A stretch of DNA of 23,352 nucleotides from JAJNNC01 sp038232695 (GTDB lineage: Bacteria; Bacteroidota; Bacteroidia; Cytophagales; Cyclobacteriaceae), in assembly GCA_038232695.1 (NCBI GenBank), contig JBBSNI010000040.1:1-23352 (forward strand), given 5' to 3'. This document shows positions 6,207-13,409 of the stretch, in pieces. Both the position numbers and the translations under genes were made by a program. How positions within the stretch are numbered: the stretch's first letter is position 1; every line of letters begins with the position of its first letter. The notes beneath the pieces were generated by a model. That model did no database searches. It was not told the DNA's origin and saw only the letters and a program-made list of their open reading frames with translations.

Positions 6207-9200
6207 ATGCACCTTTTTATATCTTTTTTGCGGGTAACTTTCAGCGCCATCAGCCTGGTGGCTTGCCTGAGCCTGTTCTTTGGGAACGCCCAGGCGCAGT
6301 CAAGAATAGCCACTTTCAAAGCTCTGAAAGAAAAAAACGGACTGTCTCACAACAAAGTGTATGCAATCTTACATGACAGCCAGGGCTATATGTGGTTTGG
6401 TACCAAAGAAGGACTCAACCGCTACGACGGATACGACATCACCGTTTTTACCCATCAGCCGGAAGACAGCACCAGCCTTACCAGCCACCATATCCAGTCG
6501 CTCTACGAAGATAGCCGCGGGCAGCTATGGATCGGTACCTACGACGGCGGGCTCAACCTTTATGACCGTAACACCCATACCTTCCGGTCCTTTAGACACG
6601 ACCCGAATGTGCCCAACAGCCTGAGCGCTGATAACATTTATACCATCTATGAAGACAGTCGGCAGCACCTCTGGATCGGTACCTATGGCGGCGGGCTTTG
6701 CCGGTATAATCCTAAAGAACAGAACTTCACGGTATACAAGAACGATCCGAATCAGCAAAACAGCCTGAGCAGCAATGCTGTTTTCGACATCTGCGAAGAC
6801 AAGCAGGGACGATTGTGGCTGGCTACTTTTGGGGGCGGGCTCTGTGTGCTTGATCCCACCACGCAAACTTTTAATACTTATCTTCATATTCCGGGCGATA
6901 CCTCCTCGCTGCCTGGTAATGATCTGTTTGCTTTGGAAGAAGATGCCCGGGGCAACCTCTGGATCGGTACGTATGGCGCCGGGCTTGCCCGGTATGATCC
7001 GCAGCACGAAACCTTCACAAGCTACCGCCACACGCTTCCTTTGCGCGATCCTTACCTGCTGGATTTGGAGCGCGACCCGCTGGGCAATCTCTGGTTTGCT
7101 ACCCGGGGCGGCAAGGTGGGCTATGTTGACACCCGGGAAAACAAGCTATATGATTTCCCCCTGGAGGCTACCGGCAAAAATGCAGTCGCTGCTAACAAGC
7201 TTTGCCTGGACAAGTCAGGACTGTTGTGGGTGGCTACCGACGGCGAAGGCATCTACCGTACCTATATGCCTTCGACTGCCTTCAACTACTATATTGGCGA
7301 TGGAAAAGCCATACCCGGCTTTGTGGCTAAATCGGTAACAGCCCTGTGTGAAGACGGCCAGGGCACCTTGTGGATAGGCACTTTCGGCGATGGCGTATAC
7401 CGGCTCGACCGGCAGACCGGGAAAGTGATCAATTATAAAAACAACTTTTTTGAGGACAACAGCCTGGCCGGGGATTTTATTACAGCTTTGGTGGAAGATG
7501 CCCGGGGCAACCTCTGGGTCGGCACTTCCGACAACGGGCTTTCCAGGTTTGATCCACAGCTTGGCCGGTGGAAAACCTACCGGTATGAGGAAGATAAAAA
7601 AGACGGCATCAACAGCAACGCGATCAGCAGCCTCTACTTAGACAACCGGGGTACTTTGTGGATAGGAACCTACGGGGGTGGCCTCTGCCGCTATGATCAG
7701 ATACAGGATACCTTTGTCCACTTCGCAGATAAGGTAGCCCTGGCGGAGAAACCCCTGGCAAATAGTACAGTAACCACTATCTACCAGGACGATCTCTGGC
7801 TGTGGATAGGCACCAAGGAGTCGGGGCTGTACCGCATGGGCATCGCCAGCGGCCGTTATACGCATTATGACCAGGGAAATAGTGGGTTGCCCGGCAACGA
7901 GATCACCGGCCTTGCCAAAGATGCGCAGGGCTTTCTCTGGATCGGCACCTTCGACAAAGGCATCTGCCGTCTCGATGCACGAACAAACAGGTTTGATGTA
8001 TTGAACGATAGCCTGGGTTTGGCTTCTAATTCCGTCTGTGGTATCCTGAGCGGCAAAGACAGCAGCCTCTGGATCAGTACGGTCAGGGGAATCTCCAGGC
8101 TACAGCCCAAAACTTTCAGCTTTGATAATTATACCCAGGACAACGGCTTGTTCAGCCATGAGTTTGTCCAGTGGTCTTGTTATCAAAACAAAAAAGGAGA
8201 ACTATTTTTTGGAGGACTGGATCATTTTGTAAGCTTTGACCCTTCATCGGTCAACACATTTGACTACCAGCCGCCCCTGTATACGGTCTCTTTCTTTTTG
8301 TATGACCAGCTCAAAACCTTTTCAGAACCTACCAGCCAGGTAAAGAAAATTGAACTGGAACATGACGACAACTTCTTTGAATTTGAGTATGCCCTGCTGA
8401 GCTTTCTGGACCCTGAAAAAACCCAGTATGCCTATATCATGGAGGGCGTAGACAAAGACTGGAAATATGCAGAGAACCGGCGGCTGGCTTCCTATACCAA
8501 CCTGGATGCCGGCCGCTACACTTTCCGCATAAAAGCCTCTGACCAGCCAGGCGTCTGGCACGAAGTGGCCCAGCCACTCACGATTGTCATTCACCCGGCA
8601 TGGTATCACACCTGGTGGTTCAGGATAAGCGCCCTGCTGCTGGTGGCAGGATTAAGCTTTACCTATTACTTTTTGAAGATCACTGCCATTAAAAAGCAAA
8701 AAGACCGTTTGGAAGCTTTGGTGTTTAAAAGAACTTACGAGTTGGTAGAAAAGAACAAAGAGATACAAGCACAAAAAGACAAAATTGAGGAGAAAAACAC
8801 AGACCTGCTGGAAGCCCAGTACACCATCGAGGAAAGAAATTACGAACTCAAAGTGATCAACGAAGAACTGGAGTACAGGGTAGAGCAGCGCACCAGCGAA
8901 CTGAAAAAATCCAACAGGCGTCTCAAAGAAGCCAACGAAGAACTGGACATGTTTGTCTACCGCTCTTACCACGATATCATCGGACCCATCTCCAGGATTG
9001 AAGGGTTGTGCAAAGTGGCTGCCCTGGACGTGAAAGACGAGCTTGCCCTGCAATACGTTCAGATGTTAGACAAAAGCATCTATTCGGCCAAACATACTCT
9101 GCACAAGGTGCTGGACATTTACAACATCAGAAACCACCCGCTCACGCCTGCGCCCATAGATGTCAGGGTGTTGACAGAAGAAATGATCAGCACACTGCTT

Positions 9201-9659
9201 ACCCAACATCCTGCCTGGTCGTCTACCCCACTAAGCTGCCGCTTTCAGACAGATGCCCGGGTAGAAACTGATATAACTTTGTTGAAGAACATATTACAAA
9301 GCCTGATAGAAAATGCGTATCAATACCGCCAGACGGAGCAGGCATCTGCTATTCAGCTTACTTTGTCGGAAGGCGCCGGGAACACGCTGGTGGTCTGTGT
9401 GGAAGACAATGGCATCGGTATCCTGCCGGCGTTGCAGCCTAAGATTTTTACCATGTTTTTCAGAGGAACAGCCGACCGCAGCGGCACCGGGCTGGGGCTT
9501 TATATTGCAAAGGTAGCCGCTCAAAAGCTTTCAGGAGATATCACCTACCGCCAGAAAGACCAGCATACGGTATTTGAACTGATCATGCCCCGGCATCTGG
9601 TGCAGGCTGAAGCCTCCACTGCTATGCCTGATCAGCAGACACATATTTCATTAGATTAA
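6207..9659 (+). CDS. Sensor histidine kinase with 14-blade regulator propeller and Y_Y_Y domain
   Basis: The protein has 1150 residues from the ATG at 6207. That start gives a clean signal peptide (residues 1-30, cleavage after GNAQA); the earlier in-frame ATG at 6135 lies inside a palindromic repeat. Fourteen regulator-propeller blades (LWIGTYGGGLCRYD type; 13 canonical plus KGELFFGGLDHFVSFD) fit two seven-blade propellers at about residues 40-690. A Y_Y_Y domain follows at about 715-795 and one membrane helix at about 798-822 (ISALLLVAGLSFTYYFLKI), then a long charged coiled coil to about 911. The kinase core has the phospho-acceptor H922 in RSYHDIIGPISR, N-box N1036, G1 box DNGIGI at D1067 and G2 box GTGLGLYI at about 1094. 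The extracytoplasmic half is that of hybrid (HTCS) glycan sensors, but there is no receiver or AraC domain and no response regulator in the window. Its stop codon overlaps that of the convergent YfiR-family gene. Confidence 0.93.
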   Translation: MHLFISFLRVTFSAISLVACLSLFFGNAQAQSRIATFKALKEKNGLSHNKVYAILHDSQGYMWFGTKEGLNRYDGYDITVFTHQPEDSTSLTSHHIQSLYEDSRGQLWIGTYDGGLNLYDRNTHTFRSFRHDPNVPNSLSADNIYTIYEDSRQHLWIGTYGGGLCRYNPKEQNFTVYKNDPNQQNSLSSNAVFDICEDKQGRLWLATFGGGLCVLDPTTQTFNTYLHIPGDTSSLPGNDLFALEEDARGNLWIGTYGAGLARYDPQHETFTSYRHTLPLRDPYLLDLERDPLGNLWFATRGGKVGYVDTRENKLYDFPLEATGKNAVAANKLCLDKSGLLWVATDGEGIYRTYMPSTAFNYYIGDGKAIPGFVAKSVTALCEDGQGTLWIGTFGDGVYRLDRQTGKVINYKNNFFEDNSLAGDFITALVEDARGNLWVGTSDNGLSRFDPQLGRWKTYRYEEDKKDGINSNAISSLYLDNRGTLWIGTYGGGLCRYDQIQDTFVHFADKVALAEKPLANSTVTTIYQDDLWLWIGTKESGLYRMGIASGRYTHYDQGNSGLPGNEITGLAKDAQGFLWIGTFDKGICRLDARTNRFDVLNDSLGLASNSVCGILSGKDSSLWISTVRGISRLQPKTFSFDNYTQDNGLFSHEFVQWSCYQNKKGELFFGGLDHFVSFDPSSVNTFDYQPPLYTVSFFLYDQLKTFSEPTSQVKKIELEHDDNFFEFEYALLSFLDPEKTQYAYIMEGVDKDWKYAENRRLASYTNLDAGRYTFRIKASDQPGVWHEVAQPLTIVIHPAWYHTWWFRISALLLVAGLSFTYYFLKITAIKKQKDRLEALVFKRTYELVEKNKEIQAQKDKIEEKNTDLLEAQYTIEERNYELKVINEELEYRVEQRTSELKKSNRRLKEANEELDMFVYRSYHDIIGPISRIEGLCKVAALDVKDELALQYVQMLDKSIYSAKHTLHKVLDIYNIRNHPLTPAPIDVRVLTEEMISTLLTQHPAWSSTPLSCRFQTDARVETDITLLKNILQSLIENAYQYRQTEQASAIQLTLSEGAGNTLVVCVEDNGIGILPALQPKIFTMFFRGTADRSGTGLGLYIAKVAAQKLSGDITYRQKDQHTVFELIMPRHLVQAEASTAMPDQQTHISLD

Positions 9660-10181
9660 TACAGCGATAGATTTAAGCTGTTGGGCGCATTTGAGCTTTC
9701 GTTTCTCTACCGCATCCATATTGATCTCAAATACCGGTTTGCCATCTTTGGCGATAAAGTTAACGGTGCTGCCAAACTTACCCAAACCTTCTTTATTGCT
9801 GATGATCAGGGTAGCGCCTTTGACAGTATTCAACACCTCACTCAAACCGCTGCTGTGTTCGTAAGGAATATACAGGATGTGGCAGTCTTTTTCTATGTCG
9901 GCAGGAGAAGCATACTTTCTTACGCTGATATGCCGGCCATTTACATTTTTTAGCTGTGCCATTTTGGTGAACTCATCCAGGATTTTGCTTTCTCCCAACA
10001 CACCCAGAATAAATTCCCCGGCATTGCACTCCAGCGGCCATATAAAATATTTTGTAAAATTGTATATATACAACGTCTGAATCTGCCTCTGTGTCTTCTC
10101 GAATTCTTCAGGCACTACGCTTTGGGCGGCTGCCAGTTGCACCACGGATAAAAAGCTACACAATAATAAAATCCTTCTCAT
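9651..10181 (-). CDS. YfiR family (DUF4154) periplasmic protein
   Basis: This is a 176-residue protein. The signal peptide MRRILLLCSFLSVVQLAAAQ is followed by a DUF4154/YfiR domain at about residues 30-175. The family's conserved opening is clear (TLYIYNFTKYFIWP), as are the central LGVLG, GRHISVRKY and ILYIPY strands and the later GATLIIS / FGSTVNFI / FEINMDAVEKRKLK region. In Pseudomonas, YfiR is a periplasmic inhibitor of the diguanylate cyclase YfiN, but no GGDEF gene is visible here, so only the fold is carried over. It is the second gene of a minus-strand pair, 7 bp after the TPR gene. Its stop overlaps the stop of the convergent sensor kinase within 9651-9659. YfiR-like proteins are often encoded beside kinases in Bacteroidota, so a periplasmic partner role for the kinase is possible but not shown. 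Confidence 0.88.
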   Translation of the reverse strand: MRRILLLCSFLSVVQLAAAQSVVPEEFEKTQRQIQTLYIYNFTKYFIWPLECNAGEFILGVLGESKILDEFTKMAQLKNVNGRHISVRKYASPADIEKDCHILYIPYEHSSGLSEVLNTVKGATLIISNKEGLGKFGSTVNFIAKDGKPVFEINMDAVEKRKLKCAQQLKSIAVLI

Positions 10182-10188
10182 ATCCGGC

Positions 10189-11352
10189 TTATTTTTTCTC
10201 CAAAGCTTCCAGTCTGGCTTGTACCTGGTTGAAGTTCTCCCGGTCGTTCAGGTTGTAATAAATACCCTGCATAGCTTTGAGCGTGTTCACATGGTCGGGC
10301 TTTAACTCGTTGGCTTTCTGGATATAAGGCAGCGCTTCTTTAAACAAGGCAGTACACTGCTCCAGCAACTGGTTGAAGGCGAAAATGTCTACCTCATACG
10401 TTTCTGTCTGTTCATTGATGATTTTCACCGCCTGGTTATAAAGCGTGATGCCCATGTTATAGTTGGCCATCAGATGATCCGGTTCCCGCGCCAGGATTTT
10501 ATGGTATATCTGTTTTCTGCGCTGAAAGTATGCATCTTTCTGTGTGGTAGTCTGAAACAATTTGTCGTAAACCGTGCCGGCCACCAGCATAGCTTCCACA
10601 TCATCAGGATACAGTACCAGGTATTGCTCAACCTGTGTCTCAGCCTCCCGGTAGTTTTGCTGTGCCATCAGCAGGTTCAGTTCGGCAATACGCAGCCCGC
10701 GGTTGTCCGGATAAAGGGCTCTTCCCTGCCGGATCAGATCGGAAGCTTTTTTGAGACTATCTTGTTGTAAGCCTTGGTTGCCCAAAGTCTCAAAGATCAG
10801 CGGGTCCTGGTAACCGGCGGTCAGTGCTTTTTTGAAAAACACACCGGCTTGCTGCTCCTGCGCCAGCATCAGGCAGGTATAGCCGCTGTAGTACAGGGCT
10901 TCTGCATAATAAGGATGCCGGGGGTCTGTGGTAAAGACTTGCAGCGCAGGCAAGGCTTCCTGGTACTTAGCAGCGTTGAGCCACTGGATGGCTTCGTTGA
11001 AGTAACTGGCGTCTAAGTAAGCAGCGACGGCTTCAAGTTTTTGTGTAAAAGTTTGAGCGGTGTCCAAAGTCTTACATCGCTCCACGGCTTGCCGGGCTTG
11101 CTCCCGGTAGGCAATATTTTCCTCCGGCTGCGCTTTATAGAGTTCTTTGCAGATAAAAGCCTTCAGATACCAGGTCTTGGGGTCGTTGGCCGTCAGCTCG
11201 TTCTGAGAAGCCAGTTCAATGGCTTCCAGGCTCTTTGCTAGCTCGCCTTTTCTCAGATGCTGGTAGGCTTTTTCTACCATCAGGGTTTGGGAGAAAGCAG
11301 CCAGACTAAGGAGTAAACCTGCCGTCAGGCTTAGTATAAATTTATGTAACAT
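10189..11352 (-). CDS. Exported tetratricopeptide repeat protein
   Basis: The protein has 387 residues. The signal peptide MLHKFILSLTAGLLLSLAAF (then SQ) fits Sec export to the periplasm; no lipobox cysteine is seen. TPR-like helical pairs run through the whole length, e.g. KAYQHLRKGELAKSLEAIEL, EAIQWLNAAKYQEALPALQV, EALYYSGYTCLMLAQEQQA, AEAMLV-type repeats and a last one at AMQGIYYNLNDRENFNQV. There is no enzyme domain, so it is likely a scaffold for protein contacts. It is the first gene of a minus-strand operon with the YfiR-family gene 7 bp downstream, and the two may act together in the envelope. The 135 bp gap (11353-11487) to the divergent DUF4286 gene must hold both promoters; I see no clear promoter consensus there. 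Function is unknown. Confidence 0.85.
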   Translation of the reverse strand: MLHKFILSLTAGLLLSLAAFSQTLMVEKAYQHLRKGELAKSLEAIELASQNELTANDPKTWYLKAFICKELYKAQPEENIAYREQARQAVERCKTLDTAQTFTQKLEAVAAYLDASYFNEAIQWLNAAKYQEALPALQVFTTDPRHPYYAEALYYSGYTCLMLAQEQQAGVFFKKALTAGYQDPLIFETLGNQGLQQDSLKKASDLIRQGRALYPDNRGLRIAELNLLMAQQNYREAETQVEQYLVLYPDDVEAMLVAGTVYDKLFQTTTQKDAYFQRRKQIYHKILAREPDHLMANYNMGITLYNQAVKIINEQTETYEVDIFAFNQLLEQCTALFKEALPYIQKANELKPDHVNTLKAMQGIYYNLNDRENFNQVQARLEALEKK

Positions 11353-11487
11353 AGGATAATAAGCGTTGCCTTTTCTTTCATCAGGATTTTTCTCAATTTA
11401 GCCGGAAGTAAAAAGAATTCGTTTAATAAAATTCTACAAAATCAGGATGCACCTTACCTGCCTCATGCTGCCCGAAAAACGAATATT

Positions 11488-11793
11488 ATGATACTATACA
11501 ACGTAACCGTGAATATAGACAATGAAGTCTGCCAGGAATGGCTGCACTGGATGAAAACCGCCCATATGCTGGACGTGCTGAACACAGGCATGTTCAAAAC
11601 AGCTAAAATTTTCCGCCTGCTGGATGTAGAGCAAAGCGAAGGCACCACCACCTACGCTGTGCAATATTTTGCCGACTCCCTGACAGACGTAAAGCATTAC
11701 CAGCGGCATTTTGCCCCGGCGCTGCGGGCCGAAAGCGAACAGAAGTTTGGCAACCGTGCGGTTAGTTTTCGTACCCTGATGGAAGAGCTCTGA
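11488..11793 (+). CDS. DUF4286 family protein
   Basis: This is a 101-residue cytoplasmic protein with no signal or membrane segment. It begins MILYNVTVNIDNEVCQEWLH and continues WMKTAHMLDVLNTGMF, then TTYAVQYFADSLTDVKHYQ, which is the DUF4286 pattern. That is a small ferredoxin-like alpha/beta family found widely in Bacteroidota, resembling the dimeric alpha-beta barrel group. No catalytic function is established. The patatin-like gene starts 4 bp after its stop, so the two are probably cotranscribed. Length is normal for the family and the gene looks intact. Confidence 0.85.
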   Translation: MILYNVTVNIDNEVCQEWLHWMKTAHMLDVLNTGMFKTAKIFRLLDVEQSEGTTTYAVQYFADSLTDVKHYQRHFAPALRAESEQKFGNRAVSFRTLMEEL

Positions 11794-11797
11794 CAGG

Positions 11798-12949
11798 ATG
11801 GCCCGCCCAATCAAACATGCCCTTGTACTCAGCGGCGGCGGTTTTAAAGGCGCCTTCCAGATCGGTGCGCTGGATTATCTGCGGGAGCAGGGGCTGGTAC
11901 CACCCGGTCTGAAGTTTGACCTTATCTCCGGGGTTTCGGCCGGCTCGCTCAACGGAGCTATGATCGCTGCCGGGCAGTATGAGACCTTGCAGGACATCTG
12001 GCAGCGTATCGCCCGCGAAGGGCATGAGGTGGTGTACACTTCAGAGTTTATCAACCAAAAGGGAGAGCCTGAGATCAATGCGGCCCTCATCAGGTCTATG
12101 TTTTTTCCCAACTACCGCCTCAGGATAGGCTTTCTGGAAGGACTGCGGCTGCTGCTGTTCAAAAAAAGACAGGAAGCCTTTCTGCTTAAAAATATCGACG
12201 CGCTGGTCAGCGAGGCGCAGACCAGTTTCAGCCACTTTCAGGCGATTGCTTCTAACCAGCCGCTGGCCGGGATTCTTCAAAAGCACCTCCATGTCAGCCA
12301 GATCCCGCCCGGGACGATCTTTACCTGCGGCTTTGTCTCTTTGATTGATGGAAAATACTACAATCCCAAACATACCGAATATGCCACGCCCGAAGACTTC
12401 CGGCGGGCAGTGCTGGCTTCTTCTGCCATCCCCATCATCTGGGAGCCGGTACCTGTGGTGAACACCAAAAACAGCAGGGTAGAAAGCCTGATGGACGGCG
12501 GACTCAAAAACAGTTCTCCTTTGGGCGATGTACTCAAGTTGATTGAGCAGGATCAGAGTGATGCTATTTATAAAATTCTTATTATCAACAATAATTCAGG
12601 TATGCTGGAGCCTGAAAGAAAGCCGCTCAACATAGCGCAGATAGCGATACGCGCACTGACAGAAATTACGCTGACAGAGATTTTCAACAACGACCTCAGC
12701 GAGTTTATCAGGATCAACGAACTTGTCAGACAGGCAGAAGCACAAGGCATTGAGCTAAAAGACCGGAATGGCAAAAGGCTGAAAAAATTTTTCTATAAGA
12801 TCATACAACCCCAGGGAGAAGAGTTAGGCGAAACGCTGGATGCCCGCTCCGCACTGATAGAGAAACGATACGAAACCGGAAGGCAAAGAGCCAGGGAAGC
12901 CTTCGAAGAGCCCGGCAATCCTTACTGGCCCGGGGAGGCACTTAGTTGA
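11798..12949 (+). CDS. Patatin-like phospholipase
   Basis: This is a 383-residue patatin-family serine hydrolase. The oxyanion-hole loop SGGGFKGAFQIGAL (residues 12-25), the nucleophile elbow G45-V-S47-A-G49 and the catalytic Asp233 in MDGGLKNSSPL form the complete Ser-Asp dyad. Family knowledge: such enzymes act as lipid acyl hydrolases on phospholipids or other acyl lipids. There is no signal peptide, outer-membrane barrel domain or membrane segment, so it is probably cytoplasmic. The C-terminal 110 residues, after ILIINNNSGMLEPERKPLN, are helical and charged. It follows the DUF4286 gene by 4 bp. The substrate cannot be read from the sequence. Confidence 0.93.
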   Translation: MARPIKHALVLSGGGFKGAFQIGALDYLREQGLVPPGLKFDLISGVSAGSLNGAMIAAGQYETLQDIWQRIAREGHEVVYTSEFINQKGEPEINAALIRSMFFPNYRLRIGFLEGLRLLLFKKRQEAFLLKNIDALVSEAQTSFSHFQAIASNQPLAGILQKHLHVSQIPPGTIFTCGFVSLIDGKYYNPKHTEYATPEDFRRAVLASSAIPIIWEPVPVVNTKNSRVESLMDGGLKNSSPLGDVLKLIEQDQSDAIYKILIINNNSGMLEPERKPLNIAQIAIRALTEITLTEIFNNDLSEFIRINELVRQAEAQGIELKDRNGKRLKKFFYKIIQPQGEELGETLDARSALIEKRYETGRQRAREAFEEPGNPYWPGEALS

Positions 12950-13030
12950 CACGCTTCCGAATGAAGGTAAAGTTTTGATGGTGTATCCGAAGCCAATCTA
13001 TGCAGTGGTAAACCAAAGGCTCAAATTATT

Positions 13031-13321
13031 TTAAAATTTGAAGCTGAAGCCATTGAATACTTTTTTTAGGTAATTTTGCTGGTTGAATTTGTAGAGATAA
13101 GAGCCTTTTTTGGAAGAATCCATATCTTTTTCCTCAAGCTTAATAAGTAAGTTCAACGCATTGATTTTTTTGTGAAAGTTCCTTTTGTCCAGTTTCTGAT
13201 TCAGAATAGCCTCGTAGAGTTTCTGAAGTTGCCGCATGGTAAACTTTTCGGGCAGCAATTCAAAACCTATAGGCTCTACAGACGCCTTATAACGGAGTCT
13301 TTGAATAGCCTCTTCTACCAT
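13031..13321 (-). pseudogene. NrtR-type regulator remnant: winged-helix domain only, NUDIX domain missing
   Basis: The 96 residues match the C-terminal winged-helix part of Bacteroidota NrtR-type (NUDIX-related) transcription regulators: VEEAIQRLRYKASVEPIGF, LLPEKFTMRQLQKLYEAIL, DKRNFHKKINALNLL and the closing LYKFNQQNYLKKVFNGFSF. Full proteins are about 220-250 residues, with a ligand-sensing NUDIX domain first. Here the frame is closed by a TAA 36 bases upstream of the ATG at 13321. Between them it reads LNIFHNNKLFL, which resembles the FDHN linker that normally precedes this domain. No NUDIX sequence lies in the 88 bp before the SusC gene. It may be a relic, or a shortened DNA-binding protein that is still made. 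Relatives such as AraR of Bacteroides control sugar loci, which fits the divergent SusC neighbour. Confidence 0.7.
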
Positions 13322-13337
13322 CAGAAATAGCTTGTTA

Positions 13338-13363
13338 TTGTGAAAAATATTTAATTACCTTTA
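13338..13363 (+). promoter_or_regulatory. Possible susC promoter
   Basis: TACCTTTA at 13356-13363 matches TAnnTTTG except for the last base. Candidate upstream elements are TTG at 13338-13340 (15-base spacer, short) or 13332-13334 (21-base spacer). It would give a leader of about 40 bases before the ATG at 13410. The match is weak. Confidence 0.3.
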
Positions 13364-13367
13364 TAAA

Positions 13368-13380
13368 TGTAAGAATTACA
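13368..13380. promoter_or_regulatory. Perfect inverted repeat in the susC leader, candidate operator
   Basis: TGTAA-GAA-TTACA is a perfect 5-3-5 inverted repeat just downstream of the possible -10 element and 29 bases before the SusC start. It sits in the divergent gap between SusC and a NrtR-type winged-helix fragment. A dimeric regulator bound here would block transcription start. The repeat is short and AT-rich, so chance is possible. Confidence 0.35.
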
Positions 13381-13409
13381 CTTAAAAACACCAACCTAAA
13401 TTCTCAAAC

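Noticed and set aside
6450..8110. Tandem DNA repeats or CRISPR-like array within the kinase gene
   Set aside because: The repeated CTGGATCGGTACCTA-type stretches are the coding sequence of propeller blades, with variable spacing; not a DNA-level repeat array.
9651..10181. YfiR gene as proof of a YfiBNR c-di-GMP system
   Set aside because: No GGDEF diguanylate cyclase or YfiB partner is in the window; only the domain family is supported.
13021..13041. AT-rich inverted repeat TCAAATT ... AATTTGA as a terminator
   Set aside because: The stem has only one G-C pair per arm end and overlaps the stop of the minus-strand gene; too weak to call.
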